Below, piece by piece: positions 16,382-28,533 of a stretch of DNA of 32,079 nt. The stretch spans positions 1 through 32,079 of the forward strand of contig JAAUTD010000007.1 in assembly GCA_012031845.1 (NCBI GenBank), given 5' to 3'. The first letter of the stretch is position 1. Each line of letters opens with the position of its first letter. Source of the stretch: Synechococcaceae cyanobacterium SM1_2_3 (GTDB lineage: Bacteria > Pseudomonadota > Gammaproteobacteria > Competibacterales > Competibacteraceae). A program made the translations under genes and the position numbers. The notes under the pieces were generated by a model, which was not told the origin of the DNA, did no database searches, and was given only the letters and a program-made list of their open reading frames with translations.

Positions 16382-17832
16382 ATGAACAAGCTGGTGAGTG
16401 GAGCAATCGTCATCGCAGTACTGGCGGCAGGTTATACCGGCGCGGCGTACTGGTCGGGGACGCAGGCCGAGCGCTGGTATCAGGATGCGCTGGCCGAAGG
16501 CTCGAAAAACCCTAACGTCAAATTGACCACTGTCCGTTACGAGCGGGGTTTATTCGCGTCGCATTCCGTGACCCGCGTGCAATTGGTGTTGCCCGACAGC
16601 GGCGAATTGAAAGAAGCCGATCCCTCGTTCTCCATCCGGCAGGATATCTATCACGGTCCGCTGCCGCTGGCCGGACGGAATGTACCGAACCTTCCAATGA
16701 ACTGGGGCGGGGCGGTGATTCGCGCCACGCTGGACCCGGAAAGCAGCGCATGGACTCGCGAATTGAGCAAACAGTACAGCGGCCAGGAACCGCTGGTCGC
16801 CATTTCGCAGGTCGGCTTTGATGGGGCCAGCGATACCCGGATCGTCATGCCGCCACTGACGGTCAGTAATGTCGGGGATTTGCAGAATCTGAAGTTTTCC
16901 GGCTTGCAGGGTCAGTTTCAGGTCGCACCGAAAGCCACTGCGGTGCGGGGCAAAATGGCGGTGGTCAGTCTGGAAATGGATGGCAAAGCCGCCGCTGATG
17001 GCAACACCCAAGTTAAGCTCAGCAATCTCTCTGTCGATCTGAATCAGCGCAAGGGCGATTTCGATCTCATGCTGGGCGAATCCAGCTTCAAAATCGGTGA
17101 AGTGCGCGTTCAGGAACAAGCCGCCGCGCTCTTCGTCGCCACCAATCTGACCATGACCGGCATTGGCGCACTGAATCCGCAAGACCCCAAACAAGTGTCT
17201 GGCGAAGCGGTGATCAAGGCCGACCAGATCACGGTGAATGGACGCAGTGGTTCCGGCAGTTTGCGGATGGCGTTGCGCAATCTCGACGGCGCTACCATAG
17301 GGAAATTGCAACAGTGGCAGCAGAAATTGCCCGGCGCACTGGAAAATCCTCAGGCGTTGGACGAGTTGCTCAATCTGGTCAAAGCCTTACTGCAAGGCAA
17401 GCCGGAATACCTGCTCGAAACCCAGGCCAAGCTGGCTGAAGGTGAATGGCAAGGCAAGCTGGTGTTGAATTTTCAGGATTTTGACGTGATGAGCGCGATG
17501 CAAAATCCAATGGGATTCTTGGCGGCGCTGGAAAAAGGGCTGGCCGATATGACGGTATCCAAGGCGCTGCTGGAAACCGAGCTGAAAAGATAGGCGAAGA
17601 TCAAGCGTTGCAACAGCTCCAGGGGATGACAGCCGCCGGTTTTATCCGGCTGGTCGGCGATCAATACCAGTCAGCGGTGCGGTTTGAAAACGGCAAGCTG
17701 TCGGTCAATGGTCAGGACATTCCGCTGCCGTCCGCTACCGCCGCCAGCCCCGGCGAAGACGCCAGTACGCTGGACATTCCGCTGGAACCGGATGGCGAGG
17801 CTCCGGCCCCTGCTGCGCCAGCCCAGCAGTAA
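16382..17832 (+). CDS. DUF945 (YdgA-like) family protein, envelope-anchored (one-base frameshift)
   Basis: The N terminus MNKLVSGAIVIAVLAAGYTGAAYWSG is a signal anchor. The following QAERWYQDALAEGSKNPNVKLTTVRYERGLFASHSVTRVQL is the typical start of DUF945 proteins, which are large periplasmic proteins of unknown role. The frame stops at 17593, but the A-run at 17585-17588 has probably lost one A. With it the sequence continues KKIGEDQALQQLQGMTAAGFIRLVGDQYQSAVRFENGKLSVNGQDIPL and ends in an Ala/Pro-rich tail at TAA 17830-17832, giving about 483 residues. The conserved family C-terminal region is thus in the second frame. It precedes glnE by 37 bases. Confidence 0.82.
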
Positions 17833-17869
17833 TTTAAGTAATTTAAGTGACTGATGAGGCCCGGCGGCG

Positions 17870-20770
17870 GTGAGCGAGTTCTCCGCGATGCTGAACCGGC
17901 TGCCAGAACCGCTGCGACAGCCGGTTTCCCCGTGTTGGGACGCTTTTATCGCCGCTGCGCCCGCCACTTTCACCCTTCCCGGCGGTGCGCTGCTGGAAAC
18001 ATTAGTCACGGTGTGGGCGGGCAGCGAGTTTGTAGCCCGCGCCTGCATTCGCGATCCGGCGCTGCTGACGGACTTGCAGTCCAGTGGCGATTTGGATCGG
18101 CGCTATGCGGCGGACGATTATTCGCAACGGTTACATCAGCAGTTGGCCGAAGCGACTGACGAAGCAACTTTAGCCGTCGGCTTGCGCCGGTTCCGCCGCC
18201 GCGAAATGGTGCGCATCGCCTGGCGCGATCTGGCGGGACTGGCCAAGCTTGAGGAAACGCTAACCGACCTGTCCGATGTGGCGGATAGCGCGGTCAACGC
18301 GGCGCTGGATCGGCTGCATGACTGGCAAATTCGGCGTTTCGGGACGCCGCGGGACGTCGAAGGCCAACCGCAACGGCTGGTCGTACTCGGCATGGGCAAG
18401 CTGGGCGGGCGCGAACTCAACTTCTCCTCCGACATTGACCTGATCTTTGCCTACCCGCGCCACGGCCAGACCGACGGGGCCAAAGCCATCAGCAACGAAG
18501 AATTTTTCCGCCGCCTCGGCCAACGCCTCATTAAAACCCTGGCCGAACCGACCGCCGACGGTTTCGTATTCCGGGTGGACATGCGCCTGCGGCCATTTGG
18601 CGAGGCCGGGCCGCTGGCGATTTCCTTCGCCGCTTTTGAGGACTATTACCAGAATCACGGCCGCGACTGGGAACGCTACGCCCTGATTAAAGCCCGTTGC
18701 ATCGCCGGTGATCGGGCAGCGGGCGAGCGGTTGTTACAGGAATTGCGTCCTTTCATCTATCGCCGCTATCTGGATTACGGCGCGTTCGAGGCGCTGCGCG
18801 GAATGAAGGCGCTCATTGCTCAGGAAGTCGCCCGCAAGGGTATGCAGCGCAATATCAAATTAGGGCCGGGCGGCATCCGAGAGATCGAGTTCATCGGTCA
18901 GGCGTTCCAGTTGGTTTACGGCGGACGCGATCCGGCGTTGCGGGAGCGCAGCATTATGCGGGTGCTGGATCATCTGGCGCTCAGCGGACGCTTGCCGCCG
19001 GTCGCGGTGAACGAACTCAAGCTGGCCTATGAATTTCTGCGCCGGGTGGAAAACCGCTTGCAGGCGTGGGCGGATCAGCAGACGCACGTTTTGCCGGAAA
19101 CCGCCACGGCCAAGCTGCGGCTGGCGTTCGCCATGCAGTATCCCGACTGGGCCGCATTCCATCTGGATTTGACCCGGCATCTGACCGCCGTGAGCCAGCA
19201 ATTCGCTCAGGTGTTCGGCGGCGCGGCGACAGATAGCGCAGCAGACCGCAATCTGCTGGCCGGGTTATGGCAGAGTGATCTGGCGGAAGAATCGGCATTG
19301 CCAGTATTGGCTGAATGCGGTTTTGAGGAACCAGCGCGGGCCTGGAACCGGTTGCGGGCGCTGAAACAGGGCTTCAGCTATCGGACGATGGAGCCGCAGG
19401 GCCGCGAGCGGCTGGATGCGCTGCTACCGCCGGTGTTACGGGCGGTGGCTGCCGCGCCCCAACCGGCAGCGACCCTGGATCGGGTCATCAATCTGCTGGA
19501 AGCCGTCGCCCGCCGCTCGGTCTATCTGGCGCTGCTGGCTGACCATCCGCAGACCTTGGCCCATCTGGTCAAGCTGTGCGCGGCCAGCGGCTGGATCAGC
19601 GCCCATCTGGCCCGGTTTCCGCTGCTGCTGGACGATCTGCTGAATCCGGCGGCTCTGTACGCCCCACTGGATCGCCAGCAGTTGGAGGCAGAGCTGGATC
19701 GGCAACTGGCGCGAACGCCGGTCAATGACGCCGAAGAAATGCTGAACGCCTTGCGCTATTTCAAACAGACCCAGGTGTTGCGGGTGGCCGCCGCTGATGT
19801 CAGCGGCGCGATGCCGCTGATGATCGTCAGCGATCATCTCACCGGGATCGCGGAAACCCTGCTGCGCAAAGTACTGGAACTGGCCAGGGCCGATCTGTTG
19901 CCCCGGTTTGGATCGCCGCGTTGCGTTGCGGATGGAGCCTCACGCGAAGCCGACTTCGCCATGATCGCCTACGGCAAGCTGGGTGGAATTGAGCTGAATT
20001 ACGGTTCCGATCTGGATTTGGTGTTTCTGCATGACAGCGCCGGGGAACAGCAGGTAACAACCGGGCCGCGCCGGATTGATAACGCCACCTTCTTCGCCAA
20101 GCTGGTGCAGCGAATCATTTACTGGCTGACTACCCGCACCGGCGCGGGCGATTTGTACGAAGTGGACACCCGGTTACGACCGAGTGGGCGGGCCGGATTG
20201 CTGGTCAGCTCCTTTGACGCTTTCGCCGAATATCAGCGCAATCAGGCGTGGACCTGGGAGCATCAGGCGTTGGCGCGGGCGCGGATGGTGGCCGGACCGG
20301 CGACGCTGGCCGAGCGGTTCCAGACTATTCGCCGCGAGGTGTTGCAACGCCAGCGCGATCCGGCGGCGTTGCGGCAGGAAGTCTGCGCCATGCGCGAACG
20401 GATGCGCGCCGAACTGGACGCCAGCACCGCCGAAACCTTCGATCTTAAGCAGGGGTCGGGTGGTATCGCCGATATTGAATTTATGGTGCAATACCAAATC
20501 CTGGCAAATGCTCATCGCTACCCGGATTTATTGATTTATACCGATAATATCCGGCAGATTGACGGGCTGGAACGCTTCAGGGTGCTGTCCATAGCCGATG
20601 CCGCCCGCTTGCGCCATGCCTATCGGGGCTTGCGCCGCCGCATCCACCAGCTCACTCTGCAACAGCAACCGGCGCAAATTCCGGCGCACCTGGCGCACGC
20701 TGAGCGTAACAGTGTGCTTCAAGCGTGGCGGCGCTGGATGAAAAGCGATGAAGCCATTGCAAAACCATAA
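17870..20770 (+). CDS. glnE: Bifunctional glutamine synthetase adenylyltransferase/adenylyl-removing enzyme
   Basis: This 966-residue protein adjusts glutamine synthetase activity by adding or removing AMP in response to PII and glutamine. Two nucleotidyltransferase domains are visible. The N-terminal (removing) one has GMGKLGGRELNFSSDIDLIF near residue 174; the C-terminal (adding) one has AYGKLGGIELNYGSDLDLVF near residue 700. Each carries a DxD metal pair. RVDMRLRPFGEAGPLA and EVDTRLRPSGRAGLLV are the matching downstream motifs. The start is GTG at 17870 (MSEFSAMLNRLPEPL), with TGAGG ten bases upstream. The frame is intact and length is normal. The ilvE gene follows after 15 bases, a frequent neighbour in Gammaproteobacteria. 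Confidence 0.97.
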   Translation: MSEFSAMLNRLPEPLRQPVSPCWDAFIAAAPATFTLPGGALLETLVTVWAGSEFVARACIRDPALLTDLQSSGDLDRRYAADDYSQRLHQQLAEATDEATLAVGLRRFRRREMVRIAWRDLAGLAKLEETLTDLSDVADSAVNAALDRLHDWQIRRFGTPRDVEGQPQRLVVLGMGKLGGRELNFSSDIDLIFAYPRHGQTDGAKAISNEEFFRRLGQRLIKTLAEPTADGFVFRVDMRLRPFGEAGPLAISFAAFEDYYQNHGRDWERYALIKARCIAGDRAAGERLLQELRPFIYRRYLDYGAFEALRGMKALIAQEVARKGMQRNIKLGPGGIREIEFIGQAFQLVYGGRDPALRERSIMRVLDHLALSGRLPPVAVNELKLAYEFLRRVENRLQAWADQQTHVLPETATAKLRLAFAMQYPDWAAFHLDLTRHLTAVSQQFAQVFGGAATDSAADRNLLAGLWQSDLAEESALPVLAECGFEEPARAWNRLRALKQGFSYRTMEPQGRERLDALLPPVLRAVAAAPQPAATLDRVINLLEAVARRSVYLALLADHPQTLAHLVKLCAASGWISAHLARFPLLLDDLLNPAALYAPLDRQQLEAELDRQLARTPVNDAEEMLNALRYFKQTQVLRVAAADVSGAMPLMIVSDHLTGIAETLLRKVLELARADLLPRFGSPRCVADGASREADFAMIAYGKLGGIELNYGSDLDLVFLHDSAGEQQVTTGPRRIDNATFFAKLVQRIIYWLTTRTGAGDLYEVDTRLRPSGRAGLLVSSFDAFAEYQRNQAWTWEHQALARARMVAGPATLAERFQTIRREVLQRQRDPAALRQEVCAMRERMRAELDASTAETFDLKQGSGGIADIEFMVQYQILANAHRYPDLLIYTDNIRQIDGLERFRVLSIADAARLRHAYRGLRRRIHQLTLQQQPAQIPAHLAHAERNSVLQAWRRWMKSDEAIAKP

Positions 20771-20785
20771 TGAGGAGATTCCGCA

Positions 20786-21706
20786 ATGTCGATGGCCGAC
20801 CGTGATGGTCTGATCTGGTATGACGGCGAATTAACGCCTTGGCGCGAAGCCAACACCCATGTCCTGACCCACACCTTGCACTACGGCATGGGCGTTTTCG
20901 AAGGCGTTCGCGCTTACGCTACCGACCGGGGCGCAGCCATTTTCCGGCTTCAGGCCCATACCGACCGGCTGTTCCGTTCCGCCCACATCGTTGGGATGCC
21001 GATGCCGTACAGCAAGGATGAAATTAATCAGGCGTGTCGGCTGGCGGTCAGCGCCAATCATCTCGCCAGCGCCTACCTGCGCCCGATGTGCTTTTATGGC
21101 TCCGAAGGGATGGGGCTGCGCGCCGACAATCTCAAGGTTCACGTCATCGTCGCCGCCTGGGAATGGGGCGCGTACCTTGGCGCAGAAAATCTGGAGCGCG
21201 GCATTCGCATCCGAACCTCCTCGTTCAGCCGCCACCATGTCAACGTCACCATGTGCAAGGCCAAGGCGAATGGCAACTACATGAATTCGATGATGGCCTT
21301 GCAGGACGCCCTGCGCGACGGCTACGACGAGGCGCTGTTGCTGGATACCGAAGGCTATGTCGCTGAAGGCAGCGGCGAAAACATCTTCATCATCCGCGAC
21401 GGGGTGATTTACACGCCTGATCTGACTTCGGCGCTGGAAGGCATCACTCGCGACACCATCATGTGCTTCGCCGCCGATCTGGGCCTGACGGTGAAGGAAA
21501 AGCGCATCACCCGCGACGAGGTGTACATTGCCGATGAGGCGTTTTTCACCGGCACCGCCGCCGAAGTGACGCCGATCCGCGAGCTGGACGGCCGCGCCAT
21601 TGGCTCCGGGCGGCGCGGTCCAATCACTCAGCAGTTACAGGCAATGTACTTTGATCAGGTGCATGGCCGCCGCGAACAGTATCCCGAATGGCTGACGCAA
21701 CTCTGA
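20786..21706 (+). CDS. ilvE: Branched-chain amino acid aminotransferase
   Basis: This fold-type IV PLP aminotransferase catalyses the last step of valine, leucine and isoleucine synthesis. Its 306 residues match the family length. THTLHYGMGVFEGVRAYAT is the N-terminal signature. Lys160 in CKAKANGNYMNSMMA should bind PLP (E. coli Lys159), and GYVAEGSGENIFIIRDGVIYTP with FFTGTAAEVTPIRELDGR completes the active-site signature. TGAGGAG lies upstream of the ATG. It is closely linked to glnE and probably co-transcribed. Confidence 0.97.
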   Translation: MSMADRDGLIWYDGELTPWREANTHVLTHTLHYGMGVFEGVRAYATDRGAAIFRLQAHTDRLFRSAHIVGMPMPYSKDEINQACRLAVSANHLASAYLRPMCFYGSEGMGLRADNLKVHVIVAAWEWGAYLGAENLERGIRIRTSSFSRHHVNVTMCKAKANGNYMNSMMALQDALRDGYDEALLLDTEGYVAEGSGENIFIIRDGVIYTPDLTSALEGITRDTIMCFAADLGLTVKEKRITRDEVYIADEAFFTGTAAEVTPIRELDGRAIGSGRRGPITQQLQAMYFDQVHGRREQYPEWLTQL

Positions 21707-21764
21707 AACCAATCATTGTTGAATTGAACTGAACTGAATCAACCCTCATCAGGAGACTTGTTTC

Positions 21765-21965
21765 ATGGCTGCCGCCGCTGCTCCCGCGCTTATCATGCCC
21801 AATGCCCAGAATCGCTATGAAGTCAGCCGCGATGATCTGCCGCTGTCCTGTCCGATGCCTGGCATGGCGTTGTGGTGTTCCCATCCCAAGGTTTATTTGC
21901 CTATCGAGACCACCGGCAAGGCCAAGTGTCCCTACTGCGGGGCTGAGTATATTTTGATTAATTGA
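21765..21965 (+). CDS. CHCC-type zinc-finger protein, 66 aa
   Basis: The small protein ends in DLPLSCPMPGMALWCSHPKVYLPIETTGKAKCPYCGAEYIL, the zf-CHCC pattern: C, then C-x-H, then CxxC. The fold resembles the C-terminal zinc domain of the NDUFS6 complex I subunit. Free-standing bacterial versions are common and uncharacterised. It has AGGAG upstream of the ATG and is followed after 3 bases by the ELM1-family gene. Such proteins often lie near ilvE or LPS-core genes, but a role there is only inferred. Confidence 0.9.
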   Translation: MAAAAAPALIMPNAQNRYEVSRDDLPLSCPMPGMALWCSHPKVYLPIETTGKAKCPYCGAEYILIN

Positions 21966-21968
21966 TCA

Positions 21969-22904
21969 ATGGCTTGGCCGTCGGTGTTTTCGCCAATGAA
22001 GCCGCTGATCATCTGGCGCTTCAATGATGGCAAGGCCGGTCATGACAACCAGAGCCGGGGATTAGTCGAAGCTCTGGCTGGTTTGCGCCCGGTTGAAGTG
22101 GTGACTCTGAATCCCTTCCCGATGGTGACTGCCCTGGCCGGTTTGGTTTCTGGTTATTTGCCCTTTATGAATCAGCAACCCGCGCCCGATGTGCTGTTAG
22201 GCGCGGGCCATCGCACTCACCTTTCCATGCTGGCGGCGCGGCGGGCGCGGGGTGGCAAAGCGGTGGTGCTGATGCGTCCCAGTCTGCCGTTGCGCCTGTT
22301 TGATCTCTGCCTGATCCCGGAGCATGACGCGCCGCCGCTGCGCCCAAATGTGCTGGCTACCCGTGGCGCGCTGAACCGGATTCTTCCTTCCGCGTCGCTG
22401 GAATCTGACCAGGGCCTGCTGCTGATTGGCGGCCCTTCTGCGCATTTTTCCTGGAATGACGCCGCAATATGCCAACAAATCGCCGTGATTGTCGCCGCCG
22501 ATCCTGTAGTCCATTGGGCGCTGACCACCTCGCGCCGCACCCCGCCCAGCTTTCTGGAGACTTTATCCAGCCATTCCTGTCCCGGATTGACCATAGTTCC
22601 GGTGGCGAAAACTGGCCCGGAATGGTTGCCCGCCCAGTTAGCGCGGGCAGGGCAGGTCTGGGTCACCGCTGACAGCGTTTCCATGATCTACGAAGCCTTG
22701 ACCGCTGGCGCTAAAGTAGGCGTACTGGCGGTGCCGCAACTACGCCCCAGCCGCATCAGCCGCGGGCTGGATCGTCTGATTCTGGCAGGCTGGCTCACGG
22801 CATTCGCTGATGGGCGCCAAATATCATCATTGCAGCGCCCGCCTGGAACATTCAACGAAGCGAATCGTTGTGCCCACTGGATCATTGAACGATGGTTCGC
22901 CTGA
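21969..22904 (+). CDS. ELM1-family (COG3660) protein, predicted glycosyltransferase-like
   Basis: The protein has up to 311 residues. MKPLIIWRFNDGKAGHDNQSRGLVEAL is the characteristic start of the ELM1 family, so ATG 21996 may be the true start; ATG 21969 adds nine residues. Later motifs include DVLLGAGHRTHLSMLAARRARGGKAVVLM, LLLIGGPSAHFSWN and VTADSVSMIYEALTAGAKVGVL, which resemble a GT-B fold with a nucleotide-sugar-binding C-terminal half. Plant ELM1 acts in mitochondrial fission; bacterial relatives lie in envelope glycan loci. The 13-bp overlap with the glycosyltransferase gene suggests coupled translation and a shared role in surface glycan assembly. Confidence 0.82.
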   Translation: MAWPSVFSPMKPLIIWRFNDGKAGHDNQSRGLVEALAGLRPVEVVTLNPFPMVTALAGLVSGYLPFMNQQPAPDVLLGAGHRTHLSMLAARRARGGKAVVLMRPSLPLRLFDLCLIPEHDAPPLRPNVLATRGALNRILPSASLESDQGLLLIGGPSAHFSWNDAAICQQIAVIVAADPVVHWALTTSRRTPPSFLETLSSHSCPGLTIVPVAKTGPEWLPAQLARAGQVWVTADSVSMIYEALTAGAKVGVLAVPQLRPSRISRGLDRLILAGWLTAFADGRQISSLQRPPGTFNEANRCAHWIIERWFA

Positions 22905-24018
22905 GCGTGGCGCAATTGCTGCCAGCTCTGAATGGCGGCGGCGTAGAGCGTGGAACGCTGGAAATAGCGCGGGAACTGGTGCGGCGCGGCCATCGCTCCG
23001 TGGTCATATCCGCCGGAGGTCGGCTGGTCCCGGAACTGGTCGCTGAAGGCAGCGAACATCTGACCTGGCCGCTGGGCGCTAAATCGCCCTTCACGCTGCG
23101 CTGGATTTGGCCGCTGCGGCGCTGGCTCACCGAACAGCGCATTGACATTCTGCACGCCCGTTCCCGCATCCCGGCATGGGTCGGCTGGCTGGCGTGGCGG
23201 GGGATGAATCCGGCCACTCGCCCGCGCTGGGTCACCACGGTTCACGGCCTGTATTCAGTATCCCGCTACAGCGCGATCATGACCAGCGGCGAGCGGGTGA
23301 TCGCGGTGTCCGAAACGGTGCGCGAGTATTTACAGCGTCATTATCCCGAATTACCCGATGCGCGAATTGAAGTGATTCAGCGCGGCGTAGACCCGACCGC
23401 GTTTCCGTATCGCTATCAACCGGCTGCTGAATGGCTGTCGGATTGGCAGCGGCGCTATCCGCAATTCCAAAATGCGCCACTGTTGACACTGCCAGGACGA
23501 TTAAGCCGCCTGAAAGGCCATGAGGATTTTATTGAACTCATTGCGCGATTGCGGACGCGAGGAATGGAAATGCATGGCGTGATCGTCGGCGGAGTGGAGC
23601 CACGCCGTCAACGTTATGCCGATGAATTACGACGCAAGGTGGAAGCCAGAGGATTGAGAGAGGCGATTCTGTTTACCGGCCACCGTAGCGATATGCGGGA
23701 AATTTACGCGGTGTCCACACTGGTGCTATCGCTTTCAGCCCAACCTGAATCGTTCGGGCGCACCGTACTGGAGGCGCTGAGTCTGGGGACGCCGGTAGTG
23801 GGTTATGCACATGGCGGCGTGGGTGAGATTCTGGCGCGGATCTATCCCGCCGGTCTGACGCCATTCGGCGATCTGGACGCATTGACCGTGCGGGTCAGCC
23901 AGTTGCTGGCGACAGCGCCGCTGGTTTCGCCAGAACCGGTTTTCCGCTGCAATCCATGCTGGACAAGACGCTGCGCTTGTATGAGGTGTTGCATGCCGCT
24001 CCCAGAGGATTGCATTAA
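22892..24018 (+). CDS. GT4-family glycosyltransferase (frameshift near the C terminus)
   Basis: A GT-B glycosyltransferase, probably acting on LPS or another surface glycan. The N terminus LSVAQLLPALNGGGVERGTLEIARELVRRGHRSVVIS is the acceptor-side domain. The C-terminal half has LPGRLSRLKGHEDFIELIARL, LSLSAQPESFGRTVLEALSLGTPVVGYAHGGVGEIL, the usual donor site with the EX7E-like segment. The frame as read runs to 24043 with an atypical cysteine-rich end. One lost C near 23944 instead gives ..PLQSMLDKTLRLYEVLHAAPRGLH with TAA at 24016-24018, a normal tail. The real end is thus before the atp terminator. About 375 residues. Confidence 0.87.
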
Positions 24019-24025
24019 CCAGCCA

Positions 24026-24057
24026 AAAACAAAAAGGCCGTGAACGAGTCACGGCCT
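24026..24057 (-). terminator. Intrinsic terminator of the atp operon
   Basis: AGGCCGTGA (24035-24043) and TCACGGCCT (24049-24057) form a perfect 9-bp stem with a 5-base loop. On the minus strand it is followed by TTTTTGTTTTT. It lies 77 bases past the end of atpC and 16 bases beyond the convergent glycosyltransferase stop. Confidence 0.92.
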
Positions 24058-24134
24058 AAGCGGGGGGGTCAAGATAATTATTGTTATTATATTTAAGATT
24101 TACTTCACTTCACTGCACTTCTACATCACTGCAC

Positions 24135-24560
24135 TTACGACTTGCGCAACTTGCGCATCTTCTCAATAGTTTGCAATTGCGCGATGGCTTCGGCCAGTTC
24201 GGCTTTAGCTCTGGCGAACTCAAACTCACTCTGGCTGTGAGCAATCACTTTCTCAGCATGCTGCTTGGCGGTTTGCGCAGCCGCTTCGTCCAAATCTCTG
24301 GCCCGCTCTGCGGTGTCGGACAGGATTGTGACGACATGCGGCTGGACTTCCAGTAATCCACCCGACACATAGAAGAGCTGTTCTTCGCCACCCAGCAGTT
24401 TGAGCCGGACCTGCCCCGGCTTGAGGCGAGTCAGCAATTGACTGTGACGGGGCAGGATGCCCAGCTCGCCCAGTTCACCCGGCGCGACCACCATCTCGAC
24501 GGGGCCGGAGAATAGCTCCTTTTCCGCACTGACGATGTCGACATGCAAGGTCATGGCCAT
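24135..24560 (-). CDS. atpC: ATP synthase epsilon subunit
   Basis: This 141-residue F1 epsilon subunit is part of the central stalk and couples rotation to catalysis while limiting ATP hydrolysis. The beta-sandwich domain contains [33 protein letters not shown], the diagnostic segment with GILP..H. The C-terminal helical hairpin follows ([26 protein letters not shown]). It is the last gene of the operon, 76 bases after atpD, with a clear terminator downstream. Confidence 0.97.
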   Translation of the reverse strand: MAMTLHVDIVSAEKELFSGPVEMVVAPGELGELGILPRHSQLLTRLKPGQVRLKLLGGEEQLFYVSGGLLEVQPHVVTILSDTAERARDLDEAAAQTAKQHAEKVIAHSQSEFEFARAKAELAEAIAQLQTIEKMRKLRKS

Positions 24561-24636
24561 GATTCGTCCCTCTTATCGGTTGCGAATGGATCACGGTTCT
24601 GAGGCAAGGATTTTTCCAGGCAGAACCGCAACCCGA

Positions 24637-26037
<1,401 letters not shown>

Positions 26038-26082
26038 TCACCGCACACCCGCTCTCGGCGAGAACAGGCGTTGACCGCGACC

Positions 26083-26946
26083 TTAAACCGCCGCCGCGCC
26101 GCCTACGATCTCGGACAGCTCCTGAGTGATCGATGCCTGCCGGGCCTTGTTGTAGATTAGTTGCAATTCATCGATCAGCGCACCTGCGTTGTCCGATGCG
26201 CTCTTCATGGCGACCATGCGGGCAGCCATCTCGCAGGCGACATTTTCCACCAGCGCCTGATAAACCACCGACTCGCCATAACGCCGCAGCAACAACTCGA
26301 TCAGTTCCTTGGGATCAGGCTCATAGATGTAATCCCAGCGATGTTTAGGCGCAGCGTCCTGCACATCGGTGGTGACCGGCACCAGTTGCTCGATTTTGGG
26401 CTTCTGGGTCATGGTGTTGACAAATTCGTTATACACCAAGTGGATAGCGTCGACTCGCCCCTCGGTGAACGCATCAGCCATCACTTTGACCGGCCCCAGC
26501 ACATCCTCGAACCGGGGCGAGTCACCCAAGTGGGCGATGTGAGCGACCACATTGCCCTTCAATCGCCGAAAGAACTGGAACGCTTTGGTGCCCACGGTGC
26601 AGAGGTCGATCTCGACCCCTTGGCTCCGCCATTTCTGCATCGCGACAATCGTTGCTTTGAACAGGTTGGTGTTCAAGCCACCGCACAGACCACGGTCGGT
26701 CGAGATGACGATTAATCCGACCCGCTTCACCTCGCGTTCGATCAGCCCTGGACTGCGATACTCGGTATGGGCATGGGCCAGGTGCGAGATGACGTTACGA
26801 ATCTTGCTCGCATAAGGCCGAGCCGCTCGCATGCGCTCCTGCGCTTTGCGCATTTTGCTCGCCGCCACCATTTCCATGGCTTTGGTGATTTTTTGAGTAC
26901 TTTTAATACTCTTGATTTTGGTTCGTATCTCTTTGGCACCGGCCAT
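26083..26946 (-). CDS. atpG: ATP synthase gamma subunit
   Basis: The 287-residue rotor shaft of F1. The N-terminal helix [36 protein letters not shown] and the C-terminal helix [37 protein letters not shown] form the coiled coil inside the alpha3-beta3 ring. [18 protein letters not shown] is the central conserved motif. It lies 12 bases after atpA and 69 bases before atpD. Confidence 0.97.
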   Translation of the reverse strand: MAGAKEIRTKIKSIKSTQKITKAMEMVAASKMRKAQERMRAARPYASKIRNVISHLAHAHTEYRSPGLIEREVKRVGLIVISTDRGLCGGLNTNLFKATIVAMQKWRSQGVEIDLCTVGTKAFQFFRRLKGNVVAHIAHLGDSPRFEDVLGPVKVMADAFTEGRVDAIHLVYNEFVNTMTQKPKIEQLVPVTTDVQDAAPKHRWDYIYEPDPKELIELLLRRYGESVVYQALVENVACEMAARMVAMKSASDNAGALIDELQLIYNKARQASITQELSEIVGGAAAV

Positions 26947-26958
26947 GCTGACACCCGT

Positions 26959-28518
26959 TTAACCGACGTAGTTGGCCTTGAAATCTTCCGCGACCTTCTT
27001 CAAGCCCGCTTCAATTTCACCGTTTAAGTCACCGGTCGCATTGATCGTAGCGATCAATTCGGCGTAGTGCGCCCGCGCATGGGCCAATAACCCGGCTTCA
27101 AAAGCGCCAATCTTGTTCAGCGCGATGTCGTCCAGATAACCCCGTTCCACCGCAAACAACGAAATCCCCATTTCAGCGACGGACATCGGCGAATACTGCT
27201 TCTGCTTCATCAACTCGGTGACGCGCTGGCCGCGTTCAAGCTGTTTGCGAGTCGTTTCGTCAAGATCGGAAGCAAACTGGGCGAATGCCGCCAGTTCACG
27301 GTATTGCGCCAACGCCAGCCGGATGCCACCGCCCAGCTTTTTGACGATCTTGGTCTGGGCGGCGCCGCCAACGCGGGACACTGACAGGCCAGGGTTGATG
27401 GCGGGGCGGATGCCAGCATTGAACAGGTCGGTTTCCAGATAGATCTGGCCGTCGGTGATCGAGATCACGTTGGTGGGCACGAAGGCGGACACGTCGCCCG
27501 CCTGGGTTTCGATCACCGGCAGCGCCGTCAGCGAGCCGGTTTGCCCCTTCACCGCGCCGTTAGTCAGCCGTTCGACTTCTTCGGCATTGATGCGCGACGC
27601 CCGCTCCAGCAACCGCGAATGCAGATAGAACACATCGCCGGGGAACGCTTCGCGACCCGGTGGCCGCCGCAGCAACAGCGACACTTGCCGGTACGCCACG
27701 GCCTGCTTGGACAGATCGTCATAGATAATCAGGGCGTCTTCGCCCCGGTCGCGGAAATACTCGCCCATCGAACAGCCTGAATACGGCGCGATAAACAGCA
27801 TTGCCGCTGATTCGGAGGCGCTGGCGGCGACTACGATGGTGTGATCCATCGCGCCGTGTTCTTCCAGTTTGCGCACCACGTTGGCAATCGAAGAGTTCTT
27901 CTGGCCGATTGCCACATAGATACACTTAATGCCAGTGCCTTTCTGGTTGATGATGGCGTCAATCGCCACCGCAGTCTTGCCGGTCTGGCGGTCGCCGATG
28001 ATCAATTCGCGCTGGCCGCGCCCAATCGGCACCATCGCGTCAATCGCCTTGAGGCCGGTTTGCACCGGCTGGCTCACTGATTGCCGCTCAATCACGCCCG
28101 GCGCAATCTTTTCAATCGGCGCAGACAGATCGGTCTTAATCGGGCCTTTGCCATCAATCGGGTGACCCAGGGCATTGACCACGCGCCCCAGCAGCGCCTC
28201 GCCGACCGGCACTTCCAGGATGCGCCCGGTGCAGAGCGCCTTGTCGCCTTCGGACAGATGCTCAAAGTCACCCAGAATCACCGAACCGACTGAATCGCGT
28301 TCCAGATTCATGGCCAGGCCGTAGGTGACCGGATCGCCTTCCCGGGGAGCCGGGAACTCGATCATTTCGCCCTGCATGACATTGTCGAGGCCATAAATCC
28401 GGGCAATGCCGTCAGCCAAACTGATAATGGTGCCTTCGGTGCGGGCTTCGGCAACCGCCTGATAACTGTGCAGACGTTGCCGAATCAGATCACTGATTTC
28501 GGAGGGTTTAAGTTGCAT
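26959..28518 (-). CDS. atpA: ATP synthase alpha subunit
   Basis: The 519-residue non-catalytic nucleotide-binding F1 subunit. The P-loop [20 protein letters not shown] is around residues 165-180, and [40 protein letters not shown] is the Walker B segment with the signature region. [17 protein letters not shown] holds the conserved arginine finger near residue 380. The N terminus [16 protein letters not shown] binds delta. It is 15 bases after atpH. Confidence 0.98.
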   Translation of the reverse strand: MQLKPSEISDLIRQRLHSYQAVAEARTEGTIISLADGIARIYGLDNVMQGEMIEFPAPREGDPVTYGLAMNLERDSVGSVILGDFEHLSEGDKALCTGRILEVPVGEALLGRVVNALGHPIDGKGPIKTDLSAPIEKIAPGVIERQSVSQPVQTGLKAIDAMVPIGRGQRELIIGDRQTGKTAVAIDAIINQKGTGIKCIYVAIGQKNSSIANVVRKLEEHGAMDHTIVVAASASESAAMLFIAPYSGCSMGEYFRDRGEDALIIYDDLSKQAVAYRQVSLLLRRPPGREAFPGDVFYLHSRLLERASRINAEEVERLTNGAVKGQTGSLTALPVIETQAGDVSAFVPTNVISITDGQIYLETDLFNAGIRPAINPGLSVSRVGGAAQTKIVKKLGGGIRLALAQYRELAAFAQFASDLDETTRKQLERGQRVTELMKQKQYSPMSVAEMGISLFAVERGYLDDIALNKIGAFEAGLLAHARAHYAELIATINATGDLNGEIEAGLKKVAEDFKANYVG

Positions 28519-28533
28519 AAAACAGTATTCCCC

